A stretch of 64,000 nt of DNA from Panopea generosa (GCA_029582155.1 CM055908.1:24285257-24349256), one strand, 5' to 3'; shown: positions 23,201-34,185, counted from the stretch's first letter. Program-made: numbers and translations. Notes: generated by a model not told the origin, from the letters alone.

Positions 23201-26200
23201 AACTCTTATTAAAAACGTAAATAAACAGCAGACTAATATAATATTGCCGGTCTCCTTTAAATTTTACATTTTACTCCATATTTAAATAAAAAACAATTTA
23301 CCAGAGGTTAGAACGGCGTCCAACATCTCTGATTTTGACGGTTACACTAAGAGTTATAGCCCTATGTGTAAGAAGGTATCTTTTTAGCGCTATATCCCTC
23401 TCCCCCATTTCAAGGCGTTGGCATAAACAACACGTAACAGTATCAAAAAATAAACTGTATAAATTGTGTAATTTGTAATAATATGTAGATATGACAGGGA
23501 AGGTGATTGCTTAAAATGTGTTCCATATCGCAACAATAAGTAACATATTGCACGAGTGTAACAAAATACGTTTGTTACGCTAAGGGTAACAGTTATTACC
23601 CCATATATAATAAAAAAATGATTGTGGTTGCAACGTTACACTAATGGTTTTAGTTACACTAAGGGTTGCCACAAAGCTTTGCAAATTTGATTACCGCCAG
23701 CCAAAATGACTATACGCGACAGGGAGTATTTTTTATTCGTTGGATATTTTTTTTCCATATAGATTGTATTTTTACATATGCAACACATCAGACAATAAAA
23801 TACATTGTGGACAATGAATCATACCATTTTTAAAAATGTTGCATAAAATAAACCTAACGCTACAATGGTATCAATCAAATTGTGACGGCGTATGGATATT
23901 TATTCACGCATGGTTATCAGTATTTTGAGATCTTTGAATTGCCGAGTCTGAGAAATAAAAACAGACAATAAAGATGACAAAAGATGATAAAATGCTTGTA
24001 AATGGTCCCGTGCTGTATATTACATCCAAGGGCCACGGGACCATCTGTTATGTCCCTCACATTATGTTTAAATACTGTATTTCAGCTGCAAGGTAATCTC
24101 ATATTGGCCTCCCTGACACAAATCATCCTGGGCTGTACTGGGCTCATGGGCTTCTTAACAAGATTTATTGGACCTCTGACCATCGCACCGACCATATCGT
24201 TAATTGGACTGTCACTGGCATCTGTAGCTGCCCGTTTCAGTAAAGTTCACTGGGGAATATCGTGTCTGTAAGTATTGTCACTGGGAGATAGTGTGTCTAT
24301 AAGTATTATCACTGGGGAATATCCTGTCTGAAAGCAGTGTGACTGGGGAATATCGTGTATGTAGGTATTGTCACTGGCGAGAGTGTGTCTATAAGTATTG
24401 TCACTGGGGAATGGCGTATCTGTAAGTATTGTCACTGGGGGATATCGTGTTTGTAAGTATTGTCACTGGGCAAAATCGTGTATGTAAGTATTGCCACTGG
24501 GAAATATCCTGTCTGTAAGAAGTGCCACTGGGGAATATCGTGTATGTAAGTTTTTTCACTGGAGAATAACCTGTTTGTAAGCAGTGTCACTTGGGAATAT
24601 CGTGTGTGTAAGTATTATCACTGGGGAATATCCTGTCTGTAAGCAGTGTGACTGGGGAATATCGTGTATGTAGGTATTGTCACTGGCGAGAGTGTGTCTA
24701 TAAGTATTGTCTCTGTGGGAATAGCGTGTCTGTAAGTATTGTCACTGGGAGATAGTGTGTCTATAAGTATTATCTCTGGGGAATATCCTGTCTGTAAGCA
24801 GTGTGATTGGGGAATATCGTGTATGTAGGTATTGTCACTGGCGAGAGTGTGTCTATAATTATTGTCTCTGGGGAAATAGTGTGTCTGTAAGTATTGTCAT
24901 TGGGGAATAGCGTATCTGTAAGTATTGTCACTAGGGAAAATCGTGTATGTAAGTATTGCCACTGGGAAATATCCTGTCTGTAAGCAGTGTCACTGAAGAA
25001 CAAATAATCCTGGGCTATACTGGGCTCATGGGCTTCTTAACAAGACAGCTGTTGTCGCCCGTTTTAGTTAAGTTCACTGGGGGAATATCGTGTCTGTTAG
25101 TTTTGTCACTGGGGGATAGTGTGTCTATAAGTATTATCACTGGGGAATATCCCGTCTGTAAGCAGTGTGACAGGGGAATATCGTGTATGTAGGTATTGTC
25201 ACTGGCGAGAGTGTGTCTATAAGTATTGTCTCTGGGGAATAGCGTGTCTGTAAGTATTATCACTGGGGAATATCCCGTCTGTAAGCAGTGTGACAGGGGA
25301 ATATCACGTATGTAGGTATTGTCACTGGCGAGAGTGTGTCTGTAAGTATTGTCACTGGGGAATGGCGTATCTGTAAGTATTGTCAATGGGGAAAATCGTC
25401 TATGTAAGTATTGCCACTGGTGAATATCCTGTCTGTAAGCATTGTCACTGGGGAATATCGTGTGTGTAAGTATTGTCACTGAGGATAGTGTGTCTATAAG
25501 TATTGTCACATGGGAATAACGTGTCTGTAAGTTTTGTCACTGGAAAATAGCGTGTATGTAAGTTATATTACTGGGGAATAGCGTGTCTGTAAATAATTTT
25601 TATTGTCACTGGGGATATCGTGTCTGTAAGGATAGTGTGTCAATAAGCAATGTCACTGTGGAATATCGTGTTTATAAGTAGTGTCACTGGGGAATATCGT
25701 ATCTGTAAGTATTGTCACTGGGGGATAGTGTGTCGATAAGCATTGCCACTAGGGAATATCGTGTTTATAAGTAGTGTCACTGGGGAATATCGTATCTGTA
25801 AGTATTGTCATCGTACCGTGACGAGAGGTGCTTTACTTGCCTCATGTTCGGTGATAGCATTTATTGTTATGTTCATTTTAAGTGGATGAGCATGGTACAA
25901 TCAATGCTATTGTTTAAGGAACTATTTCAACTTAAATGGTATTGCTTTCAACAATTCGATTTCAGATGGTTGTGAAGTTTACACATAATACATTAGCATA
26001 TCAACCGTTTTATAATAAATATACTGAATGATTATTAACGTCTCACACAACAATTAATTTTGTACAGTTCTACATACATTATAGAGAAATGCACTTCTGG
26101 AACACTGAATACATTACCAATGGTCATAAAAGTGCCTTGTTCCCATAGATAATCCTCTGTTGGTCCAATTATGCAGAAAAAAAATATGGGGTTGACCAGG

Positions 26201-29200
26201 CTGCTTTTTCAAACTTTCGATGGTTTGATGGCAACCCTTCGATTTTGACAATTCTGCTCATTTGTTGCAGTGTATCACTACGCATCTTTAAACTGTTATA
26301 GCTTCATCAAACAGTCCCCAATGTTATCCAAACTGATTATTTTCAGAACGACAGCCCTTATTTTGCTGTTTTCTCTGTACCTTAGAAAAATAAAAGTACC
26401 AATTCCTGCATGGACACGTCGGAATGGCTGCCATTTGATAAAATACCCGATATTTCAGTTATTTCCGGTAAGATACATTTTAGCGCGACTACTTTTACGA
26501 ACACTGTCTCGTATACTTATGGTACCGGAACCCGTGGTACGGATTTACATCTTTTTATTTCACACTTCTAAGAAATCATTATTTTCTACGGGAGATAAAT
26601 ATTCGTGGGAGCTTTGAAAAAAATATCGCTACTAATTTATTTGTAGACATAAGTTTGTTCAATCCATTATGTATGGATTTAAATGTACCCAGAAAGAAGA
26701 CCAGCATTTCCTAAGCTATAAATTATCTTATATTTTCCATCTAGTGTGTGTATTATAAAGAAATGAACAGTTATGCGATTACTGTCATTTTTATAACATT
26801 ATGTATCGAGATAACCTATTCACATATTTCGACAATAAGCATTCAATTCCTGACAGGTCTTTTCTAATCGGAAGAGCTTTTATATAAAAACCTTTTATAT
26901 AAAAACACGTGATATATATCTTTCAACCTCCTGTTGCGATACGCATTTACTGATATGCGCGCAGTTAATTGTCTTGAAATATCCAGCTTCCATTTAGTTG
27001 AACGTTCAAAATACTGTTGTTTTTTTCCTTTTATTTATCTCATATTTGTTATAAACGAAATTAAGTTCGCACGAATATGTCCTTGACTCTAGAATGATGA
27101 TTCGTATCTCTATATGTTTTCATTCAGTTTTCCAAATATACATGGAATGTTCATTACCACTTCCTGTGAACTGAACAGAGTAAACAGCTTAAAACAAATT
27201 TCTGTGAAAGTGGAACAAGTAACAATACTCCACATACTACGTCTGTTCACGAACAAGTAGAAATAGCAGAATTAGCAAACGTTTGCTCGATTTTAACAGA
27301 ATTCATAATTTTTTCACGAAAATGGACCATGGTAAACCTGTATAATACTAGTATAATTATTATGTAATAGATACTTTTGCTACTGAATTCACATTTTCTT
27401 TCCAAGTTCCCAAACGGAAGCTTTCCTATGTTATTTCCTGATCGTGTATTATTTGTTTCAGGTGATACTAAGTATATGCTGTAGCTGGTTGTTCTGCTAC
27501 GTTTTGACAGTTACCGATGTGTTTCCAAACAATCCCAAACATCCGGACTACATGACACGGACGGACGCACGGGTCGAGGTGGTAAACCTCGCACCCTGGT
27601 TCTATTGGCCATATCCATGTAAATCAATATTACTCTAGTGCTATTAAACTAATCTATAGATAATGTATTTAATATATCAACCAAACTCAAATTAAGTTTG
27701 GATTTATTATTTATTCGTAACCATTCGCATTGTGTGACATACGTAAGAATTAAATGTTTTAAATGTTTGTATCCTTTTGTTACAACTTACCAGATGTAGC
27801 GAATTCTTTATTGACATTTAACTACATATTTCAAAAGAAAAAAAAATGCCATTGGGATTAAGTGTTTATTTCAATATTAAGTGTCTTTTCATGCCGTCCC
27901 TTTCCTGTGATCCTGTAAGGTTAGCTAGAACTCGAACATACCCATCTTCGCAACAATTGTTAACTTTGCCACTTGAATCAGTGGTGAGATACGACTGACA
28001 ATATATCGTTTATATCGGAGACTGCGACCAGGTTGGGATTCGAACTCGCGACCACTGACTTGATAGTCAGACACGCTAACGACAGAGCTAACCGGGTCTA
28101 TGAACAACATTGTGTTAAAATCGTGTTTACATTATTGAGTGCTATTATTGTATTTTAGTTCAGTTTGGCTTTCCCACAGTCAGTGTCGGTGGCTATATAG
28201 GATTTCTTGCTGCAACCCTGTCTTCAATAATAGAATCCATTGGTGATTATTACGCTGCAGCGAATTTGTCTGGCTCACCGCCTCCGCCAGCCCACGCGGT
28301 GAATCGCGGTATAGCGGTAGAAGGCATATCCAGTATAGTTGCTGGGATGGTTGGTTTCGGTCACGGGACCACCTCATATAGCGGAAACATTGGTGCGATA
28401 GGTATAACTAAGGTAAAAAGGTCAATAATTCAAACCAGAATAATAAAAATATGAAGAAAGGGAATGTTAGCAATCATTGTGTATATCAAACGGTTATTAA
28501 AGACTTCAGGGTTTATTTTTTTCTGTTCACACCAACGGGTACCGTACTCGTCTTTAATAAAGTACGATGTATTACGAAGTAAGAAACTGTTAGAGTTGCT
28601 CTACTCGTAGGCAGGATGAACGGACATTGGTCCCAAACCCATCCAAGGGCGTAGCTGGCTTAAGTTGGGTATGTAGGCACGGGCAGTGTAGGGAGGTATG
28701 GCGGTGCTCCCCCTTACATTTTTTAAAAATGAACTTGAAATGGTAACTTGTCATGCATTTCAAAACGTATTTACAGCAATTACTGATGGGTCATATGATT
28801 TACGTTCACATGCAACAACTATACACAGAAATTTAATTCACAGCATTATCAAACACAATAAAATTTTCGCCTCATTTTACCCCTAAGGCCTACCCCCCCC
28901 CCCCCACCCCCCCAACTACGCCTATGCCCTCTAATGTATTTTTCTTTTCTTTTTTATAACGTATTTCTCAAATCAATGTTCAATCCATCAAACCCCAACT
29001 GTCTTCAGACACCCTCCGTGTAAAAACTATGATGATTATTCTTATACGGCTTAGACAGAACGCTAGAGGAGGTATTACGTGATTAAAAAAGCCCAACACA
29101 GAAATATTGTCTGAAAGAGTTAGTCATAAGTAAAGTGGTACATTTTTAACGGATTATTACAAGACTAAAACGGCTCAACGCAACTAAATGGTATGACATC

Positions 29201-32200
29201 ATGTTTCAAGGAAAGACAACAACAAACAAAATATTTCATGTTCACTATCATTACCATATGGAACCCGCTAAAAATGTGCCACTTGATTAACGACTAAACC
29301 TTTTAGCCCCTAAATGGGCGATTTTAAAGTGTCTTATTCCGGAACGCTTCGATCAATATTTTTGATGTTGGACTTATTTTGTCACGTAATACCTCCTCTA
29401 GCTGTCTGTATATGCCGTAATAAAAGTCAGTTGGTAGAAGTATGTGGAGCGTTCCTTGAAGTAAAAGGTCTTTACTCAACTTATGCTTGTTACTTTATTT
29501 ATTATCAATTTTAAAGTGGGTATTTAGGATGGGTTGAAGATTTGAAGAAAAACAATCAGAGGGTGTTCGGGCCTAACCAAGTTCCGTTTCTACTGTCTGT
29601 GGCTAAATGCTTCTCATCATGTGAACCGGAGTCTGCTATCATTTCTAATTGGTTTAGTTCTTTGCTTCAAAGGGCCCCTATTAGACATTATAATACAGAC
29701 ATTATAAAACAGACATTGCAACGAACTATGATTAACTTTTTTGGAGAGAAAAATAAACAAACAAACAAATAAATGAACACTATTTCAGTGAATGTCTGTT
29801 TACAACAGAACTTTCGCTTAATGACTCCCTACGAAACCATATATAAATTACTGTAATTGGGTAGTAGTGTAGTACTCTTATTCGTTGTCAATGGATATTC
29901 CAAGCCAGATATCTCTGTAAATTTTAAGTTTCCTTATAACTATACCTATTCCGTGCATCCTAGCCAAATATCTTTGTAAATTTTAAGTTTCCTTATTACA
30001 ATACCTATTCCGTGCATCCAAGCCAGATAGCTCTGTAAATTTTAAGTTTCCTTATTACTATACCTATTCCGTGCATCGTTCTATCATTACTTTACAATTC
30101 AATGTATCGTTGTATCATTACTATACACATTCTGTGTATCGTCTTCGCGTTACTATACAACTCCATGCATTGTTCTATCATTACTATACCTATTCCGAGC
30201 ATCGGTTTCTCATCACTTTACAAGTCCATGCATCATTATAGCAGTACTATACCTATTCCGTGCATCGGTTTCTATACAATCTGTTTCTCCTTACTATAAA
30301 TATTCTATGCATACTTTTATCATTACTATACACATTCCAAACATCGTTCTCACAATACTCTACCTATTCTATGTATCGGTTTCTCATTGTTTTATCCATT
30401 CCCTGCATCGTTTTTTTATTACTATACAATTCCATGAAACGTTCGCTCATTACTATATCTATTCCCTGCATCGTTTTTTTATTACTATACAATTCCATGA
30501 AACGTTCGCTCATTACTATATCTATTCCCTGCATCGTTTTTTTATTACTATACAATTCCATGAAACGGTCGCTCATTACTATATCTATTCCATGCATTTT
30601 TTTTTCATTATTATACCCACTCTGTGCATTGTTTTTATCATTTCTATACCCATTCCATGTATCGTTTTCTCATTACTATACCTGTTATATGCATCCTTTT
30701 TATTATTTTATTATTATTATTATGCCATTCCTTATATTGTTTCTTTGTGCGCTCTGATGACGAGGTCGTGTCAATGGGGCCTCTCCTGTTTGGCCTGTAT
30801 TTTTCTTTGCTAATATGTATATAATATATAATTCACGTTTAGTTTTGAATGGTTATAGGTGGCTAGTCGCCGAGTTTTCGTCACCGCTGGTGTTATACTG
30901 ATGGTATTCGGTATCATTGGTAAAATTGGAGCCGTCTTCTCAATGATTCCGGAACCAATTATTGGCGGGACTGTGACTGTATTGTTTGGCATGGTAGCTG
31001 CCGTGGGCATATCCACCCTCAAGTTTATTGACTTGGACTCCATACGTAACCTGACCATCCTCGGGGTGTCTTTGCTGCTTGGACTAGTTGTACCGCAATA
31101 TGTCCACGGTGCGACGAATATCAAAACAGGTACGTAATATTTAGATATTGTTTAGCGTGCATCGGCGGTGATCTCTGTCTTCTTTTTAAGGTTAAAGGTT
31201 ATAGTCTTGTTTTTTGAGTAAGGAGCAATTAAGGCAGCACGAGTTTGTGTTCTTAAAATTATTAGACACAAATTGTCAAATATGATATTGCAATGCGTGA
31301 ATCATTTTATTGAGCGTACTCAATTCCTAAAAAAATAATTTCGAGTATCGATTGATAACATATTCGTAAGTAAACTTAGTTTAGTTTGTATTGATAACTG
31401 ATGGCACTTGATTATATTATAAGATTTTTTTATCAATGTTTAAATCATTAAATCAATGCTTTAAAAATATTTTTTTTCTAATGACAGATAAGTAAATAAT
31501 GATAATTGTTAGTTTATACATATTTTATTGCAATATAAACACATATTACAATATATATGCATATCCTGCATATAACTTCAACATATGAGTATCTCTGTAT
31601 GTATTGTACGTATTATATAATTAGTATATACATTAATTGTGTTTACTTTATGTTTGTGTGATGGTTGTATTCATGAATGTTACATATCCTGTTATATTTT
31701 ATGTTATTTTGATATGTTATTAAATAGTTGATTTATTTTGTATCCAGGCAACGAAGAATTGGACCAGGTTATCACAGTGCTTTTAGGCACGGCCATGTTT
31801 GTCGGCGGACTGACAGGTTTTATATTGGACAATACTGTTCCAGGTATAGACAGTTTAATAATGTTAACTTTCATAGTTGATTAAAAAACATCTAATGTTT
31901 TTTAATCAACTATGAAAGTTAACATTATTAAATTTCCAAAAAAAAATCTGTTTTATTAATTGTTGAGTGAAAACAATATTAACGTACTTTTTTGAAAAAT
32001 TAACATAGTACAGTGTAAATGTATTGTTTTGTTGTAGATGACCATTTTGTGCACACATATCTACCAGAACATTGCTAAGCACCATAAACTTGGACTATTA
32101 AATGGAAACAGCTAACCATCATAATCAAGATCAAACAAAAATAAACAGCATGCAGAAATACACGAGAAAACATCAACAATTGCTCTTATATGTTTAAATC

Positions 32201-34035
32201 ATTTTAAATTGATGATAAATCTACATAAGTAATGAGTTTGTTTACATACCAAGTGTGATATCAATCCACATACAGCCATGTGTATGACATTTACATACCA
32301 AGTGTGATATTAATCCACATACAGTCTTGTGTATGACATTTACATATCAGGTGTGATATCAATCAACATACAGTCATGTGTATGACATTTACATACCAGG
32401 TGTGATATCAATCCACATACAGTCTTGTGTATGACATTAACATATCAGGTGTGATATCAATCCACATACAGTCTTGTGTAAGATATTTACATATCAGGTG
32501 TGATATCTACACACATACAGTCTTGTGTAAGATATTTACATATCGGGTGTGATATCAATCCACATACAGTCATGTGTACGATATTTACATACCAGGTGTG
32601 ATATCAATCCACATGCAGTCTTTTGTATGACATTTACATATCAGGTGTGATATCAATCCTAATACAGTCGTGTGTACGATATTAACATACCAGGTGTGAT
32701 ATCTAAACACATACAGTCATGTGTACGATATTTACATACCAGGTTGATATCTACACACATACAGTCATGTGTACGATATCTACATACCAGATGTGAAATC
32801 TACACACATACAGTCATTTGTACGATATCTACATACCAGGTGTGAAATCTACACACATACAGTCATGTGTACGATATCTACATACCAGGTGTGATATCAA
32901 CACACATACAGTTATGTGTACGATATATACATACCAGGTGTGATATCTACACACATACAGTCATGTGTAAGATATCTACATACCAGGTGTGATATCTACA
33001 CACATAGAGACATGTGTAAGATATCTACATACCAGGTGTGATATATACACACATACAGTCATGTGTAAGATATTTACATACAAGGTTTTTAACCAAAGCG
33101 TTCCAGAAAAGAAGAACTCATAACTTTATTTAGTATTATTTGTTAAAAAACACATTTATATATTATAGTATGACCATTTTGTATATTTATTTGAATTTGA
33201 TATCGTCATAACTGTTTATATCATGTTTAAAATATGTTACTTTGTATAATCGAAAGTGACTTATAGGCACATAGAGCCGGGTGCTTCATTCCCATTCATT
33301 GTTTATATGCTTTTTATTGATTTGTTGTGAACTTAATTATCTCCCTTTTATGAAATAAAATACATATGAATTCACTGTATCTTCATGATCCAACGGGTTT
33401 CTAAATTTGTCCTTTATATAGCACGTGAGTATTCATGAATCCTTGACTGGGTCCTACTCATATAAAGCTATCAGTTCATGTATGTAAATCCGTATGTAAA
33501 TCCGTCCAGTCCAGATGTGTTACATGTAAAACCATAGTATATAAGTCATGGTTGACACCAAATGTATTGGTTTGGCAGAGGCCTTGATATTGTGTCTATG
33601 GTTTGCATTGTAGCTAGGCGCGTTCGCCGTATTCTGGTCTGTACATTTATGTCTGGTTATTTACAAATAATTGTCTCCACACACATATATATATATATAT
33701 ATAATGCATCTCATGATCTTAACGTACATGTATATAGATAATAACAATATTTAAAACCAGCAACTGCTGTTTAAGGTACCGAGGAAGAAAGGGGAATCAC
33801 GGCTTGGAGACGAAGAATAACTACTGGAACTACATCAGATGAAAACACAAAGCTTTATGAATTCCCATATGTAACCAAGTATTTTAGAAAGGCAAACTGC
33901 TGTTCATATGTTCCCGTATCGCCAACGTTTAACAAAGAACTGAAAGAAGTTTGCTGTTGCAATAGAAAGAATGGGACCACTGAGTCCAAGAATATCTTTG
34001 ATAATCCAGTGATTGTCAATGAAGAACATTTATAA
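16149..34035 (+). CDS. SLC23-family nucleobase-ascorbate transporter, complete, 11 exons
   Basis: Multi-pass plasma-membrane transporter of the NCS2/NAT (SLC23) family, which moves ascorbate with sodium (SVCT type) or nucleobases; the sequence alone does not settle the substrate. Exons: 16149-16310, 17519-17676, 19000-19088, 21959-21990, 24086-24267, 26347-26467, 27462-27618, 28159-28412, 30859-31129, 31748-31843, 33776-34035. All introns are GT-AG and the phases close to 593 residues plus TAA, near the usual family length of about 600. Landmarks: hydrophilic N-terminus 1-40; [10 protein letters not shown] (first membrane segment, about 61-70); IIQGGSHAF (110-118, the transmembrane-3 QGG motif); [19 protein letters not shown] (exon 5); [14 protein letters not shown] (326-339), matching the [17 protein letters not shown] region; the NAT signature [10 protein letters not shown] (376-385), with Gly where Q/E/P is usual; [14 protein letters not shown] (exon 9); hydrophilic cytoplasmic tail 508-593 with several Cys. 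The start is the first ATG of the first supported exon; a longer start may exist (see 11151). Confidence 0.95.
16440..16880. repeat. degenerate inverted/tandem repeat in SLC23 intron 1
   Basis: Short blocks such as GTTGTTTCTTAGTTTCA and TGAAACTACGAAACAAC recur in both orientations around 16710-16770, with looser copies on both sides, so the region could fold back on itself. It may be a decayed fold-back element. Confidence 0.45.
17246..17472. repeat. compound tetranucleotide microsatellite, (GGCT)n-(GACT)n-(CACT)n
   Basis: Three successive tetranucleotide arrays related by single substitutions. The last (CTCA)n array runs about 125 bp without a break and ends about 46 bp before SLC23 exon 2, so it forms part of the acceptor's upstream context. 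Confidence 0.95.
17655..18655 (+). repeat. 32-bp minisatellite built from the exon 2 / intron 2 boundary
   Basis: The unit is TCCCTCTTTGGTGTCC followed by GGTAAGTGTCATACAG, about 32 bp and about 31 copies with substitutions. The first copy is the real boundary: exon 2 ends CAATCCCTCTTTGGGATCCG at 17676 and the intron begins GTAAGTGTCATACAG. The array therefore repeats about 20 coding bases plus the 5' splice site, and many copies keep GTAAGT. Confidence 0.9.
19325..19455. repeat. short tandem repeat in SLC23 intron 3
   Basis: Five to six degenerate copies of a roughly 24-bp unit related to TATATAAAGTTGAATAATGA. Confidence 0.8.
19825..19895 (+). repeat. tRNA-like SINE head fragment
   Basis: A box-like TGTGGTTCAGTGG and B box-like GGGTTCAACTCCC lie about 40 bp apart, but the acceptor ends do not pair. 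This reads as a decayed tRNA-derived SINE head in intron 3. Confidence 0.45.
20407..21044. mobile_element. fold-back (long terminal inverted repeat) DNA element
   Basis: The left arm starts CATTGGAGTCTCTTCAATTT and the right arm ends with its imperfect reverse complement near 21044. Inner blocks also mirror each other: CGTTTAACACTAAGCCAGTT near 20580 against AACTGGCTTAGTGTTAAACG near 20718, and GTAGCTCCGC near 20541 against GCGGAGCTAC near 20778. The arms exceed 200 bp. No coding capacity, so a non-autonomous element inserted in SLC23 intron 3. Confidence 0.65.
21060..21958 (+). repeat. minisatellite running into the exon 4 acceptor of SLC23
   Basis: Degenerate units of about 55-60 bp contain TTTACATTGATCTTATAGAT and AGTACAACCACTGGTTCCC. 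The last copy is the real 3' splice region, ending ACACAAACACTGGTTCAG at 21958. Earlier copies mostly read CTGGTTCCC and lack the AG, so only the final copy is a good acceptor. The array duplicates the branch-site and acceptor region. Confidence 0.8.
22116..23676. mobile_element. DNA transposon-like element with inverted ends and subterminal repeats
   Basis: The left end CTTTGTGGCAACCCTTAGTG is mirrored at the right by CACTAAGGGTTGCCACAAAG. Inside the left end, at 22130-22380, about a dozen copies of CCTTAGTGTAACAAAAA form a subterminal array; inverted TTACACTAAG copies lie near 22390, 23342, 23575, 23635 and 23653. No transposase was recognised in about 1.5 kb, so it is non-autonomous. It occupies SLC23 intron 4. 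Confidence 0.65.
24249..25812 (+). repeat. 31-bp minisatellite built from the exon 5 / intron 5 boundary
   Basis: The unit TCACTGGGGAATATCGTGTC plus TGTAAGTATTG (about 31 bp) recurs roughly 50 times. Its first copy is the real boundary: exon 5 ends CACTGGGGAATATCGTGTCT at 24267 and the intron starts GTAAGTATTG. Most copies keep GTAAGTATT, so intron 5 carries dozens of near-perfect 5' splice sites, each with the last 20 coding bases of exon 5. Confidence 0.92.
25001..25095 (+). pseudogene. partial duplicate of SLC23 exon 5 inside the minisatellite
   Basis: This matches exon 5 in two blocks: the part encoding [14 protein letters not shown], then, after an internal deletion, the exon end from CTGTAGCTGCCCGTTT onward, finishing with the ATATCGTGTCT boundary and a weakened donor GTTAGT. 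The deletion shifts the frame, and no acceptor precedes it, so it is a dead exon copy carried by the repeat expansion. Confidence 0.85.
28018..28097 (-). repeat. tRNA-like SINE head fragment
   Basis: On the minus strand the order is GGTTAGCTCTGTCGTTAGCG, a CTGAC/GTCAG anticodon-like stem with a six-base loop, then a perfect B box GAGTTCGAATCCC. The loop size and weak acceptor argue against a working tRNA. Lies in SLC23 intron 7, about 60 bp before exon 8. Confidence 0.5.
28646..28930. mobile_element. small non-autonomous DNA transposon relic
   Basis: The left end AGGGCGTAGCTGG and right end AACTACGCCTATGCCCT are imperfect inverted repeats, with an internal GTAGGCACG and a C-rich tract at 28890-28912. 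It resembles the element at 11376-11838 in ends and interior but is more decayed. No clear target duplication. Confidence 0.5.
29895..30080. repeat. short tandem repeat of about 60 bp
   Basis: Three copies of a unit containing GCCAGATATCTCTGTAAATT and TTAAGTTTCCTTATTACTAT. It grades into the next array. Confidence 0.8.
30080..30740. repeat. minisatellite in SLC23 intron 8 with a 63-bp higher-order unit
   Basis: A degenerate core of about 30 bp (CATTACTATACCTATTCCGT plus GCATCGTT) repeats throughout. At about 30401-30590 three almost identical 63-bp copies stand out, containing CCATGAAACGTTCGCTCATT. Because 63 is a multiple of three, long open frames appear on both strands; they are not genes. 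Ends about 120 bp before exon 9. Confidence 0.9.
31854..31932. repeat. perfect 38-bp palindrome with 3-bp spacer
   Basis: Left arm 31854-31891 begins TTTAATAATGTTAACTTTCA; right arm 31895-31932 is its exact reverse complement; the spacer is CTA. It starts 10 bp downstream of the exon 10 end (31843), so the SLC23 pre-mRNA would form a stable hairpin just after the 5' splice site. Confidence 0.97.
32240..33090. repeat. 49-bp minisatellite in SLC23 intron 10
   Basis: About 17 copies of a unit containing ACATACCAGGTGTGATATC and CACATACAGTCATGTGTA. Two sub-families are ordered along the array: ATCAATCCACATACAG in the first half and ATCTACACACATACAG in the second. Unlike introns 2 and 5, it has no link to an exon boundary. 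Confidence 0.92.
33590..33700 (+). repeat. dispersed repeat, copy 2
   Basis: Near-identical to 15689-15800, same orientation, also ending in a TA-rich microsatellite. Located in SLC23 intron 10, about 75 bp before the last exon. Confidence 0.75.
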
Positions 34036-34048
34036 GTTACATTTAAAG

Positions 34049-34115
34049 GATGGGACAACGCAGGGTTTTGATAACCCAGTAATTGTCAATGAAGTACACT
34101 TATAAATTACACTTG
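34049..34115 (+). pseudogene. duplicated tail of the last SLC23 exon
   Basis: After the stop at 34033-34035 the sequence repeats the end of exon 11: GGATGGGAC, TTTGATAACCCAGT, AATTGTCAATGAAG and a CACTTATAA stop region match 33970-34040 with several changes. It is a tandem duplication of roughly 70 bp now lying in the 3'UTR. Confidence 0.85.
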
Positions 34116-34185
34116 ATGGTTATTTTTGTAAAATAAGCTCCGAACATTAAACAGAGCCATCATAAGGCAAAGTTTTATCCTTATA

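Noticed and set aside
24247-25509. Minus-strand open frames up to 164 codons
   Set aside because: Antisense readings of the exon 5-derived minisatellite.
30260-30813. Open frames of 165-168 codons on + and 77 codons on -
   Set aside because: Generated by 63-bp units in intron 8; low-complexity products.
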